Source: Nitrospira sp. (GTDB lineage: Bacteria > Nitrospirota > Thermodesulfovibrionia > Thermodesulfovibrionales > Dissulfurispiraceae). From it: a stretch of 64,000 bases of DNA. The notes under the pieces are model-generated. The model saw nothing but the letters and a program-made list of their open reading frames with translations. It was not told where the DNA came from and searched no databases. The position numbers were made by a program, and so were the translations under genes. The first letter of the stretch is position 1. The number at the start of each line of letters is the position of its first letter. The stretch spans positions 62,001 through 126,000 of the forward strand of contig NSJL01000004.1 of assembly GCA_002634385.1 (NCBI GenBank), written 5' to 3'. Below are positions 25,085 to 33,014 of the stretch, one piece after another.

Positions 25085-25871
25085 GGCAGCACTGGCCATT
25101 GTGCTTTTTCTCTTCCTCCTCTCCCTGTTTGCGCCCCTGCTTCCCCTCCAGGACCCCAACCGTATCGATCTCGGGAGACTGAGACAGCCCCCTTCGCCGG
25201 AGCACCCCTTCGGCACGGATGGAAAAGGCCGGGATATTCTGTCGAGGGTTATTCACGGGGGGAGGATCTCCATCGGCGTCTCCCTTGTGGCTGCCCTGCT
25301 CTCCGCGGTGATCGGTTTCACCGTGGGGCTGACGTCGGGCTATTGGGGCGGGAAATACGATACCCTCATGATGTCCGCGGTGGATTTCATCCTTTCGTTC
25401 CCCTCCCTGCTTCTTGCCATCGCTATCTCGGTGGTGCTGCCGCCGGGAATTTATACCGTAATGATTGCCTTATCGGCGGTGGGATGGACCTCCTTTGCGC
25501 GGCTTATCAGGGGACAAGTGCTGACACTCAAGAACATGCCCTTCGTGGATGCGGCACGGGCGGTAGGGTGCGGCGATGCGCGGATTCTCTTCCGGCATAT
25601 TGCACCGCTCTGTATCCCTCTGGGCCTTGTCATGATGGGGATCAAAATGGGGGGCTTTCTCCTCACGGAGGCGACCCTCAGTTTCCTGGGGCTCGGGGCA
25701 CAACCGCCCGCGCCCACATGGGGAGCGATGATCAGTGCAAACAGGGCGTACGTCCTGTCCTCGGTATGGATGGTGTTTTTTCCGGGGATGGCGATTTCGG
25801 TGACGGCATTCTGCTTCAATCTGCTGGGGGAGTCGCTGAAAGAGGTGTTTAAGATAACGGAAAAAGAGTGA
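25068..25871 (+). CDS. Peptide ABC transporter permease (DppC-like)
   Basis: 267 residues. A first helix (LAIVLFLFLLSLFAPLLPL) and the HPFGTDGKGRDILSRVIHGGR motif identify the DppC/OppC family. The coupling loop is VDAARAVGCGDARILFRHI near 162, and the end carries FCFNLLGESLKEV in place of the usual NLLGDxLRDxLDP. It starts inside the 3' end of the DppB-like gene, so the two subunits are co-translated. Together they would form the membrane channel of a peptide importer. No DppD/DppF ATPase follows; the next gene is on the other strand. Confidence 0.92.
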   Translation: MTRTGKAALAIVLFLFLLSLFAPLLPLQDPNRIDLGRLRQPPSPEHPFGTDGKGRDILSRVIHGGRISIGVSLVAALLSAVIGFTVGLTSGYWGGKYDTLMMSAVDFILSFPSLLLAIAISVVLPPGIYTVMIALSAVGWTSFARLIRGQVLTLKNMPFVDAARAVGCGDARILFRHIAPLCIPLGLVMMGIKMGGFLLTEATLSFLGLGAQPPAPTWGAMISANRAYVLSSVWMVFFPGMAISVTAFCFNLLGESLKEVFKITEKE

Positions 25872-25935
25872 AGAAGACGGAAAGTGGATTCATTCCGTTT
25901 CCATCCTGATAGTGGTACTGGTGCTGCCGCTTCGC

Positions 25936-26337
25936 TTACCTTTCTCTCAGCTTTTCTTCCTCTTCCTGCTCGGTTTTGCATTCGATGCACAGGGCGGTAA
26001 CGGGACGCGCTTCAAGTCTCTTTATGTTGATTTCTTCGTTGCAACTCTCGCAAATCCCATAGGTGCCGTTGTCGATCTTCTCAATGGCCTCATCGATTTT
26101 CTTGAGCAGCTTCCTTTCCCGTCCTTTGAGCCGAAGCATAAAATTCCTGTCTATCTCAGCCGAGGCCTGGTCTCCTAATTCCGGGAAGATGGTTTCCTCC
26201 GGCAGGGCGTTCAGCGCGATGCCTGCACCGGAAAGCAGGCTTTCCCGTTGTTCGGTCAGTTTCTTTCGTATCTCCTGAAGCCTCTTTTCTCGGTCGGAAA
26301 GAGCTCTCTCCGGTTTTGCTTTATCTTTCGCTTTCAT
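25936..26337 (-). CDS. DksA/TraR family zinc-finger protein
   Basis: 133 residues from ATG 26337; an ATG at 26346 is an alternative, with AGAGG directly before it. A basic N-terminus and coiled coil (about 15-85) lead to a four-cysteine zinc finger, CESCNEEI ... CIECK, near 95-118, and then an acidic helical tail. The layout fits DksA-like proteins that enter the RNA polymerase secondary channel and modulate initiation. It is divergent from the IHF alpha gene. A sigma-70 promoter on the minus strand (26380-26408) fits well. Confidence 0.88.
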   Translation of the reverse strand: MKAKDKAKPERALSDREKRLQEIRKKLTEQRESLLSGAGIALNALPEETIFPELGDQASAEIDRNFMLRLKGRERKLLKKIDEAIEKIDNGTYGICESCNEEINIKRLEARPVTALCIECKTEQEEEEKLRER

Positions 26338-26379
26338 AGTTTCCATGCCTCTTCTTTGATAGGGTGAACATATTCTCTT

Positions 26380-26408
26380 AAAATAACAAAAAAGAGGGCA
26401 ATAGTCAA
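26380..26408 (-). promoter_or_regulatory. Sigma-70-type promoter for the DksA-like gene
   Basis: Reading the minus strand, TTGACT (26408-26403) is followed after 17 bases by TATTTT (26385-26380). Initiation near 26373 would give a leader of about 30 bases before ATG 26346 or 26337. Confidence 0.6.
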
Positions 26409-26534
26409 ACGAAGGGGACAGGTTTCGTAGTGCGCGCCGGGGTTTCGGCGGCCGGGAGAACGTTTTTGCCAGGGGAACTCGCGGGGCCGAGGTCGCCGGA
26501 AACGGGCTGTCCTGGCGAAATTGACTGAAAATAC

Positions 26535-26563
26535 TTGACAATTAGGGAAGTGAGTAATATAAA
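26535..26563 (+). promoter_or_regulatory. Strong sigma-70-type promoter for IHF alpha gene
   Basis: TTGACA (26535-26540), a 17-base spacer and TATAAA (26558-26563). This is a near-consensus pair. The leader to ATG 26634 is about 64 bases and ends with AAGCGAGG as a weak ribosome site. It probably drives IHF alpha, the MerR gene and the tRNA that overlaps it. Confidence 0.75.
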
Positions 26564-26633
26564 ATTAAGATTAAAGGCTTTCAGCGGAAAGGGTCATTAC
26601 TGCGTAGGGGAGACTAAAAAAGCGAGGTAACCC

Positions 26634-26912
26634 ATGACAAAGGCCGATATCGTCAATTATGTTTTTGAGAAAGTAGGACTTCCGAGAAACGAGGCTCAGA
26701 ATATCGTAGAGATCGTTTTCGATTCCATTAAACAGACGTTGATAGCGGGTGAATCCATCAAAGTTTCCGGGTTCGGGACATTCAATGTGAGAAAGAAGAA
26801 TGCGCGTATTGGAAGGAATCCCAAGACAAAGGAAGAGGTGGAAATTACACCGCGCCGGGTGATTACTTTCAAGGCCAGCGATCAGCTCAAGGAAGTCGTC
26901 GAGAAAATGTAG
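26634..26912 (+). CDS. ihfA: Integration host factor alpha subunit (HU/IHF family)
   Basis: 92 residues, the usual HU/IHF size. The N-terminus MTKADIVNYVFEKVGL and the arm motif GRNPKTKEEVEI near 61-72 are diagnostic; the latter inserts into the DNA minor groove at the bend. The VSGFGTFNVRKK segment is standard. The gene is followed within 60 bases by a MerR-family gene and tRNA-Pro, an order seen in several related genomes by my recollection. That order supports an IHF alpha assignment over HU, but the distinction is not certain from one sequence. Confidence 0.88.
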   Translation: MTKADIVNYVFEKVGLPRNEAQNIVEIVFDSIKQTLIAGESIKVSGFGTFNVRKKNARIGRNPKTKEEVEITPRRVITFKASDQLKEVVEKM

Positions 26913-26968
26913 AGGGAGGGGTAAACCGGAGGGCTGTACCTCCGGGCGTCGATCTCAGGACGATCCGC

Positions 26969-27388
26969 GTGGTAACAATGCACGATGCATACAAGTCACC
27001 CCAACCGCAGAGACTTTTTCCTGAAAAGCTCTTTTATAAAATAGGGGAAGTCAGCAGGCTTGTCGGCGTAGAGGCATATGTGCTACGATACTGGGAGACG
27101 GAATTCCCCTTTCTCAATCCTCGGAAGAGCAAGTCGGGACAACGCATTTATACTAAGAGCGATATTGATCTCATCGAAGAGATCAAGCGTCTCCTCTATG
27201 AAGAGAAATACACCATTGACGGTGTACGTCGGAAATTCAGCGAAACTGCGGATGTGCAAAAGACAGCCTTTCCTGCGGGAAAAAAGCAGGAATGCGAAAA
27301 AAAAGATCCGGGAATCGATACCGAAGCAGTGCTGAATATGGTAAAATCGAGGCTTAAAGATTTATTGCATCACTATTTCGGGGCGTAG
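26969..27388 (+). CDS. MerR family transcriptional regulator
   Basis: 139 residues from GTG 26969 or 130-plus from ATG 26978. The helix-turn-helix with wing is KIGEVSRLVGVEAYVLRYWE near 28-47, followed by RIYTKSDIDLIEEIKRLLY, the classic MerR DNA-binding part. The C-terminal region is short, with no effector domain or metal-binding cysteines in the usual place (one Cys near 112 only), so the signal is unknown. Its TAG stop at 27386-27388 lies inside the tRNA-Pro gene: the last ten coding bases form the acceptor stem and beyond. Confidence 0.88.
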   Translation: MVTMHDAYKSPQPQRLFPEKLFYKIGEVSRLVGVEAYVLRYWETEFPFLNPRKSKSGQRIYTKSDIDLIEEIKRLLYEEKYTIDGVRRKFSETADVQKTAFPAGKKQECEKKDPGIDTEAVLNMVKSRLKDLLHHYFGA

Positions 27389-27456
27389 CGCAGCCTGGAT
27401 AGCGCACTCGCTTGGGGTGCGAGAGGTCGTCCGTTCGAATCGGATCGCCCCGACCA
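27379..27456 (+). tRNA. tRNA-Pro, anticodon GGG
   Basis: A full cloverleaf can be drawn. The acceptor stem is CGGGGCG/CGCCCCG, the D stem GCGC/GCGC, the anticodon stem CTCGC/GCGAG with loop TTGGGGT (anticodon GGG), and the T stem GTCCG/CGGAT with loop TTCGAAT. The discriminator is A73 and CCA is encoded. It would read CCC and CCU. The 5' ten bases overlap the end of the MerR coding region, so the tRNA must be cut from the same transcript or have an internal start. Confidence 0.96.
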
Positions 27457-27541
27457 TTTTTTTACCCCCCCTTGTCTTTCCCGCAGTACGGGGGAGACAG
27501 ACACCGCGTGCCGTTACCCCGCAGGCCATTTGTAATTCCAT

Positions 27542-27568
27542 GAAAAAAGGGCGGATTTTTGTCCGCCC
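27542..27568 (-). terminator. Rho-independent terminator for the coiled-coil gene
   Basis: The stem GGGCGGA/TCCGCCC (27549-27555 with 27562-27568) has a six-base loop. On the minus strand it is followed by a run of six T (27548-27543). It lies 23 bases past the stop of the gene at 27591-27872. Confidence 0.85.
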
Positions 27569-27590
27569 TCTGTTCTGCGCCTTCTTTCCT

Positions 27591-27872
27591 TCACAGGGGA
27601 GTTTCAGCATAAGGCGCTGCTTCGGGATGGATTTCTGTCGACCGTCCGTATTCGGCTCTCGGGCATACCTTACCAATGCGCTCCAGCTTCGAGCCTACCT
27701 CATCGGAAAAGCTTTTCAGGTCGGAAATGAAATTATCTTTGGAAAGCATCTCCCTCTCTTCCGAGGAAAGATCTCCTACTTTTTCTACCGCAGTATCCAG
27801 TTTCTGCTTCACGTCGTTCAACTGATTGAAAAGAAAGTCGCAGTAGCTGTTTATATTGTGGACAGCGAACAT
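27591..27872 (-). CDS. Small helical (coiled-coil) protein of unknown function
   Basis: 93 residues, and not recognised. The first 65 residues are strongly helical with heptad-like spacing (LFNQLNDVKQKLDTAVEKV and a second helix around FISDLKSFSDEV), suggesting a two-helix coiled coil or a dimer. The C-terminal 25 residues are proline- and charge-rich. It has no signal peptide or membrane segment; there are two cysteines. A strong GGAGGG five bases before ATG and its own promoter and terminator show it is a real, separately expressed gene. The leader contains a terminator-like hairpin. Homologues were not identified. Confidence 0.75.
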   Translation of the reverse strand: MFAVHNINSYCDFLFNQLNDVKQKLDTAVEKVGDLSSEEREMLSKDNFISDLKSFSDEVGSKLERIGKVCPRAEYGRSTEIHPEAAPYAETPL

Positions 27873-28186
27873 TCTTTCCCTCCTTACTTTGAGGTTTCTA
27901 CTTAAAAAGGCCTTTTATGAGGCCTTTTCCCCCTCTATTTATAGTTTAGGACGAATCCTGAGCTGATTCAAATCTGCTGCTTTACACTAGTTTCTCCTTT
28001 ATAATCAATAGGAATGTAAAAACTTTTCGTCTCCGTTCCCCGGATTTCCTGCTGTTTTCTCCCGGCACCCTTTTATCTGGAAAACACCCTTTCAGAAGTG
28101 AAGCGTACCTTTGCTTTTTCCGGGAAATAATGGCATTATTAATCCCATACTATGGGTGGAAAGTAAGGGAAAACTGGGGAAGCGCC
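27873..28186. other. Intergenic region between divergent genes
   Basis: This 314-base gap holds a leader hairpin and -10 box for the minus-strand coiled-coil gene (27904-27943). For the plus-strand GGDEF gene there is a TATAAT at 28000-28005 with no good -35. An in-frame ATG at 28130 could extend the GGDEF protein by 19 residues. No other coding sequence or RNA gene was recognised here. Confidence 0.6.
27904..27928 (-). promoter_or_regulatory. Terminator-like hairpin in the 5' leader of the coiled-coil gene
   Basis: AAAAGGCC and GGCCTTTT pair around an eight-base loop. On the minus strand the stem is followed by TTTTT, as in an intrinsic terminator. It lies between a -10 box (TATAAA, 27943-27938) and the ribosome site of the gene starting at 27872, so it could attenuate transcription or end a short RNA. 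Confidence 0.6.
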
Positions 28187-29377
28187 ATGGAAAAGGTCGA
28201 TATTTCTATCTCTTTGGTCGACGAAAACAGGTCCGGCAGACCGCAGGTGAATTATTTCAGGGTTTTTCTCTATGTTTCCATCGTTTTTCTCATGGGAAGC
28301 CTGGATGTCCTTATCGGCTCTATCAGCAATACTTCTACGGCATTCTTTACCAGGGAGCACCTCATTTCCGGGGGAACCAATGCCCTGGTAACCTCCATCC
28401 TGATCTTCGCGCTGGCCCTGTATGTAAACAAGCTGGAGAGGTCTCTCGGGGAACAGAAGAGGGTGGAAAAGGAGCTGAAGCTGAAACAGCAGCAGCTGGA
28501 GATGCTGAATAAGGATCTCAAAGTGTCCCAGGAATACGCAATCCATATTATTGACAGCTCCCTGGATATGATCATTACGGTGAACAGGGAGCGCAAGATC
28601 GTGGGTTTCAATATGGCGGCGGAAAAAACCTTCGGCTATAGGGCGGAAGAGGTAATAGGAAAGCATGTGGATATCCTCTACAGCGACAAGGAAGAGAGTG
28701 CGAAGATCTATGATTCCATCGTAAAGACCGGGCAGTTTATTGGTGAAATTATCAACAGGCGCCGTGACGGTGAGGTCGTTCCCTCTTTTCTCTCCGCGTC
28801 CATCTTGCGCGATACCGAGGGCAACTTCCTGGGAGTCATGGGCATATCCCGTGACATTACCGAGTTGAAACGTGCGGAGGAGGCCCTGAGGATCGCCGCA
28901 ACGGTGGACAGGCTGACCGGCGCCCTCAACCGGCAGACCTTCGAGGACGCCCTGGGAAAGGAAACGGAGAGGGCGAAGAGGTACGGAAGCCCCCTTTCCC
29001 TCCTTATGTTCGATATCGACCGTTTCAAGGGAATCAACGATACCTACGGACATCAGACAGGCGATTCGGTGCTGAGAACGGTCTCCTCCCTGGTGCGGGA
29101 AAATATACGGAGCGTCGATTTCTTTGGCAGATGGGGAGGTGAGGAGTTTATGGTGCTACTCCCCGAAACCTCCCTGGAAGATGCGGTCATTGTAGCGGAG
29201 AAGCTTCGGAAGCTTCTGGAAAACCATTCTTTCAGCCCTGTTCCCCGGGTAACTGCAAGCTTCGGAGTCGCCCAGTGCCATGAGCAGGAGGCCTTCGACA
29301 GCTTGACGAAACGTACGGATACCGCACTGTACCGTGCAAAGAACAGGGGCCGCAACAGGGTAGAGACTGAATCCTGA
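28187..29377 (+). CDS. Membrane PAS-GGDEF diguanylate cyclase
   Basis: 396 residues from ATG 28187; an ATG at 28130 is possible. The N-terminus has two transmembrane helices (about 27-50 and 68-90). A coiled-coil segment leads into a PAS domain (about 135-245) with IGFNMAAEKTFGY-like core and DITELKR exit. The GGDEF domain (about 250-396) has GGEEF preceded by RSVD, the inhibitory site, and FDIDRFKGINDTYGH for metal and guanine binding. It should be an active, product-inhibited cyclase at the inner membrane. It appears monocistronic, with the next gene convergent. Confidence 0.92.
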   Translation: MEKVDISISLVDENRSGRPQVNYFRVFLYVSIVFLMGSLDVLIGSISNTSTAFFTREHLISGGTNALVTSILIFALALYVNKLERSLGEQKRVEKELKLKQQQLEMLNKDLKVSQEYAIHIIDSSLDMIITVNRERKIVGFNMAAEKTFGYRAEEVIGKHVDILYSDKEESAKIYDSIVKTGQFIGEIINRRRDGEVVPSFLSASILRDTEGNFLGVMGISRDITELKRAEEALRIAATVDRLTGALNRQTFEDALGKETERAKRYGSPLSLLMFDIDRFKGINDTYGHQTGDSVLRTVSSLVRENIRSVDFFGRWGGEEFMVLLPETSLEDAVIVAEKLRKLLENHSFSPVPRVTASFGVAQCHEQEAFDSLTKRTDTALYRAKNRGRNRVETES

Positions 29378-29385
29378 ACGGAATC

Positions 29386-29868
29386 CTATTTCCCTGCCGT
29401 TTCAGCCGGTGTGGGAAAGACTGCTCTCTCCGATGCAATGGCGATAGGAGAAAAGAGTTTTTTCCCCTCATCTGTGGACAAGGCGCTTCCCATGGGATCA
29501 CGTCCGGAGGGATCCCCCAGGTAGTCGGACGCAGTGTCCACCCGTAGTCCGGACAAGTAAAGGCCGGAAAGGATTTCCTCCCCTTTTTCCCCGGTTATTT
29601 CTTCTTCTCCATAGTCCGTTTCCGAAGCCCGGTAGCGGGGAGTTTCATCGTGTGCGGCGGCTTGCATCGTTTCTGCATCGCTTTCGGGACGGAGGGGTGA
29701 GCCGGGCACCTCGGGAATAACAATATCCCTCCTGGCTGCTGCAGGGATATCCGCGATTATCAGATCGTATGCCTGGAATCCTGCAAAAGCAAAGAGGGTG
29801 GCGGCTGCAGCCAGGAGGAACAGCCGGTGCCGGGAGCGGACTGCCTTTCTCCTTTTTCTTGCTTTCAT
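29386..29868 (-). CDS. Membrane-anchored hypothetical protein
   Basis: 160 residues from ATG 29868, which has GGGGAG five to six bases upstream. It is not recognised. The very basic N-terminus (MKARKRRKAVRSRHR) precedes one transmembrane helix (about 17-34), so it is probably a type II anchored protein with an acidic, low-complexity periplasmic part. That part is rich in proline, alanine and glutamate and has a short ETDYGEEEITGEKGEEIL stretch. There is no enzyme motif or cysteine. The layout resembles the small accessory membrane proteins of pilus or secretion clusters, but no such genes are near. It converges with the GGDEF gene. Confidence 0.65.
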   Translation of the reverse strand: MKARKRRKAVRSRHRLFLLAAAATLFAFAGFQAYDLIIADIPAAARRDIVIPEVPGSPLRPESDAETMQAAAHDETPRYRASETDYGEEEITGEKGEEILSGLYLSGLRVDTASDYLGDPSGRDPMGSALSTDEGKKLFSPIAIASERAVFPTPAETAGK

Positions 29869-30144
29869 GCCTTCTCCCCTCATAGTAGTATGGTGCTACT
29901 GGTCTTATGCATATCGCGTGCCACATACAACTCTATGATTAACAAATGAATTATTTCAGACCCCGGTGCAATGTCAATAAATCCGACATCATAGCGGGAA
30001 AAATGAGCAGGGGGAGATTTTTTTGTAAAGACGGCCGACACGGGGTTTCATTTATTTCCTGTTTCTTTGTGGTAAAATAGGTTCGATGTGTTGAGGCATA
30101 CCTATCGATGACGCCGTTCTTTAAGGAAGCATGATACCGGCACT

Positions 30145-30843
30145 ATGAGCTACGATATAAAGGAGCTGAAAAAACTTCCCATCTTCTCGACCCTCAGCGA
30201 CGAGGAGATCAAGGAGATCCAGGCCTATGTCATCCCGGGGAAATACAGGAAGAAAGAAGATATTTTTGCGGAGGGAGATCCCCCCGACTGGTTCTATCTC
30301 CTTGTCAGCGGAAAGGTAAAGATTACCAAACTCTCCCACGACGGCAGAGAAATAATTCTCGAGCTCATTTCTGATCAGGATTTCTTCGGCGGATTTGCGG
30401 TGCTGAAGGGATTTCCCTATCCTGCCAACGCCGTTGCCATGGAGGACAGCGAGATCATAAAGATTTCGCGGGTAAACCTGCTCAAGATCATTGACCGGTT
30501 TCCGCATATCATGTACGATATTACTTCGAGTCTTGGTGACAGGATCAGGGAGTTCCATGATACTCTCAAGAACATCGCCCTGGAGAGGGTGGAAGCGAGG
30601 ATCGCGGCGCTGCTGGTAAAACTTGCCGACAAGGCGGGTGAGAAGCTCAACCAGAAGGATACGGTGATCAACATGCGTCTTACCAAGCAGGACATTGCGG
30701 AAATGGTCGGCACCACGGTGGAGACGACCATCAGAGTGATGAGCAGGTTCAAGAAAGCAGGCCTCGTTGCCGACGAATCCGGTAAGATTGTGATCAAGGA
30801 TCTCGAAGCGCTCAAAGCAGTCATTACCCCCACTACCTATTAA
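30145..30843 (+). CDS. Crp/Fnr family transcriptional regulator
   Basis: 232 residues. The cyclic-nucleotide-binding-like beta-roll (about 10-120) contains KKEDIFAEGDPPDWFYLLVSG in segments and is followed by a long dimer helix and a winged HTH (about 165-225) with TKQDIAEMVGTTVETTIRVM. No cysteine cluster for an Fe-S centre is seen and the residues for cAMP are not all kept, so the signal is unknown. It lies directly upstream of porCDAB with 111 bases between, and is a natural candidate to regulate it. A -10-like TAAAAT lies at 30073. Confidence 0.9.
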   Translation: MSYDIKELKKLPIFSTLSDEEIKEIQAYVIPGKYRKKEDIFAEGDPPDWFYLLVSGKVKITKLSHDGREIILELISDQDFFGGFAVLKGFPYPANAVAMEDSEIIKISRVNLLKIIDRFPHIMYDITSSLGDRIREFHDTLKNIALERVEARIAALLVKLADKAGEKLNQKDTVINMRLTKQDIAEMVGTTVETTIRVMSRFKKAGLVADESGKIVIKDLEALKAVITPTTY

Positions 30844-30866
30844 TTTTTTTAATCGGAAGTTCCGCT

Positions 30867-30903
30867 TGTTGAAAAACAGGAAGATCATTGGGTAAGCTAT
30901 AAA
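30867..30903 (+). promoter_or_regulatory. Candidate por promoter with FNR-like half-sites
   Basis: TATAAA (30898-30903) lies about 50 bases before the porC ATG. Upstream, TTGTTGAAAAACAG (30867-30880) approximates the FNR box (TTGAT-N4-ATCAA), with 4 of 5 and 3 of 5 half-site matches. The Crp/Fnr gene next door makes an activator site plausible. There is no good -35. Confidence 0.35.
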
Positions 30904-30954
30904 CTTGGTGTTTTAGCTGCTCTCGTATGCAAATTTCAATCAGGAGGGATACAG

Positions 30955-31530
30955 ATGTCTGAAATGGTAGAAATCAGATGGCACGGACGGGGCGGCCAGG
31001 GTACGGTAACTGCTGCGAAGGTGTTTGCCGATGCCTGTTTGAGCGGGGGACGGTATGTGCAGGCTTTTCCCGAGTACGGGCCTGAAAGGTCGGGTGCTCC
31101 CCTGAGGGCGTACAACAGGGTGAGCTCCAGGGAGCTCAGGATGCATTGTCCTGTTTTGAAGCCGAATATCGTGGCGGTGGCGGATGCCACGCTGCTCGAT
31201 GCGATAAACGTTACGGACGGTGCACCCGACGATGCAGCTTTCATTATCAATACGGCGAAGGATCCCAAGGAGATACGGGAGAAGATCCAGGCCAAGCCGA
31301 CCCAGAAGGTATTCACCGTGGATGCCACGAAGATCGCTATCGACTGCTTCGGCAGGCCCATGCCCAACTCGCCCATGGTAGGAGTGCTGGCAAGGGTATC
31401 GGGGCTGATAAGCCTCGAGCAGATCCTGGAGGATGTGAAGAAGAGTTTCGGGAAAAAATTTTCCCAGAAGATCATAGATGGCAATATTGAAGCCACGCGG
31501 AGAGGATACGAGGAGGTAAGGGAAGGATGA
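30955..31530 (+). CDS. porC: 2-oxoacid:ferredoxin oxidoreductase gamma subunit
   Basis: 191 residues. The opening MVEIRWHGRGGQGTVTAAKVF is the family hallmark, followed by EYGPERSGAP and a Rossmann-like domain. It is one of four subunits of a pyruvate or related 2-oxoacid:ferredoxin oxidoreductase that links 2-oxoacid decarboxylation to ferredoxin reduction and acyl-CoA synthesis. GGAGGG precedes the ATG. It overlaps the delta subunit by 4 bases (ATGA). The gene order gamma-delta-alpha-beta is the usual one for the pyruvate enzyme, though 2-oxoacid specificity cannot be fixed from sequence alone. Confidence 0.93.
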   Translation: MSEMVEIRWHGRGGQGTVTAAKVFADACLSGGRYVQAFPEYGPERSGAPLRAYNRVSSRELRMHCPVLKPNIVAVADATLLDAINVTDGAPDDAAFIINTAKDPKEIREKIQAKPTQKVFTVDATKIAIDCFGRPMPNSPMVGVLARVSGLISLEQILEDVKKSFGKKFSQKIIDGNIEATRRGYEEVREG

Positions 31531-31820
31531 AACTGAAGGGATGGAGAGAACTGAAACCCGGCGCGGTGGTGACCGAGCCCGGAAGCGCCCTGAAATTCAA
31601 GACAGGCTCATGGAGGGCGTTCAAGCCGAAGTGGATAGAGGAGAACTGCATCCAGTGCATGTTCTGCTGGGCCTACTGCCCTGATATGGCCATTACTGTC
31701 AAGGACGGCAAGAGAGGGGATTTCAACTACGATTACTGCAAGGGGTGCGGGATCTGCGCCCTCGAGTGTCCCGGAAAGAAGGGCAACAAGGCGATCGTAA
31801 TGGAAGAGGAGGGGAGATAA
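31527..31820 (+). CDS. porD: 2-oxoacid:ferredoxin oxidoreductase delta subunit (2[4Fe-4S] ferredoxin)
   Basis: 97 residues with two four-cysteine clusters: CIQCMFCWAYCP near 47-58 and CKGCGICALECP near 70-85. Each supplies a [4Fe-4S] centre that passes electrons from the beta-subunit cluster to soluble ferredoxin. The N-terminal 40 residues match PorD-type extensions (LKGWRELKPGAVV). It overlaps gamma at its start and shares TAATG with alpha at its end, so all four subunits are translationally chained. Confidence 0.94.
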   Translation: MKLKGWRELKPGAVVTEPGSALKFKTGSWRAFKPKWIEENCIQCMFCWAYCPDMAITVKDGKRGDFNYDYCKGCGICALECPGKKGNKAIVMEEEGR

Positions 31821-33013
31821 TGGGCCAGAAATCCGGAAAGATTGTCGCGGTTACAGGAAACGAAGCGGTTGCAGAGGCATTGCGCCAGGTAAACCCCGAT
31901 GTCAGCGCCGCCTATCCTATTACTCCCGCCACGGAAATCATGCAGAGGTTTACCGCCTTTGTATCAAACGGTAAAGCGAAAACAGAAATGATCCTCGTGG
32001 AGAGCGAGCACAGTGCCATGAGCGCCTGCATAGGTGCATCTGCGGCAGGAGGCAGGGTTGCAACCTCCACCTCGGCACAAGGGCTTGCACTCATGTGGGA
32101 GGAGCTGTTCATCGCCTCGGGAACCCGCCTTCCTATTATCCTCGCCTTGGTGAACAGGGCGATGTCCGCTCCGCTCAATATTCACGGCGACCATTCCGAC
32201 GGAATGGGCGCACGCGACTGTGGATGGATACAGTTGTGGTCCGAGAACGCGCAGGAGGCATACGACAACATGATCCAGTCGTTCCGTATCGCGGAGCATA
32301 TGGACCTGAGGCTTCCCGCCATGGTCTGCATGGACGGTTTTATCATCAGCCATTCCATCGAGAGGATGGAGTACCTGGATGACGAGGCGGTAAGGAATTT
32401 TGTGGGAGAGTTCAAAACGGTGAACCCCCTCCTCGATATTGAGCATCCGGTGAGTTACGGTCCCCTGATCCTTACCGATTACTACATGGAATACAGGAGG
32501 GCTCATGCCGATGTCATGTCCAGGGTAAAGAGCGTTGTTCTCGATGTGGCAAAGGATTTCGAGAGCATTTCCGGCAGGAAGTACGGCCTGTTCGAGACGT
32601 ACCGGCTGGATGATGCGGAGGTCGGAATCGTGATCCTGAACTCGGCGGCGGGTACTACCAAGGATGCCATCGACATGTTCAGGGACAAAGGCATAAAAGT
32701 CGGGCTTCTGAAGCCCCGGCTTTTCAGGCCTTTCCCCTACGAGGAAGTGGGCGAGGCGTTGAAACATCTGAAAGCCATCTGCGTGCTGGACAGGGCCGAC
32801 GCCTTCGGCGCCTCCTACGGTCCTCTCTTCATGGAGATCGCCGCGAGTCTCTTCCCCTACAAGGAGAAGCCGGTCATGATGAACAAGATTTACGGCCTCG
32901 GCGGAAGGGACTATCTGCCGGAGCATGCGGAACAAGCCATCGGCGAGCTTGCCGAAGTTGCGAAGACAGGACAGGTAAAAACTTTCAAAGAATATATAGG
33001 AGTGAGGGAATAA
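31820..33013 (+). CDS. porA: 2-oxoacid:ferredoxin oxidoreductase alpha subunit
   Basis: 397 residues from ATG 31820 (TAATG overlap with porD). It has the pyrimidine-binding domain features VAAYPITPATEIMQ-like near 25-40, then an ESEHSAMSACIGASAAGGR loop, and a late transketolase-C-like domain around LKPRLFRPFPYEEV. It binds thiamine diphosphate together with the beta subunit. The frame stays open upstream inside porD, but the overlap start and family N-terminus (GNEAVAEAL) support 31820. One base separates its stop from the beta subunit start region. Confidence 0.94.
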   Translation: MGQKSGKIVAVTGNEAVAEALRQVNPDVSAAYPITPATEIMQRFTAFVSNGKAKTEMILVESEHSAMSACIGASAAGGRVATSTSAQGLALMWEELFIASGTRLPIILALVNRAMSAPLNIHGDHSDGMGARDCGWIQLWSENAQEAYDNMIQSFRIAEHMDLRLPAMVCMDGFIISHSIERMEYLDDEAVRNFVGEFKTVNPLLDIEHPVSYGPLILTDYYMEYRRAHADVMSRVKSVVLDVAKDFESISGRKYGLFETYRLDDAEVGIVILNSAAGTTKDAIDMFRDKGIKVGLLKPRLFRPFPYEEVGEALKHLKAICVLDRADAFGASYGPLFMEIAASLFPYKEKPVMMNKIYGLGGRDYLPEHAEQAIGELAEVAKTGQVKTFKEYIGVRE

Positions 33014-33014
33014 C

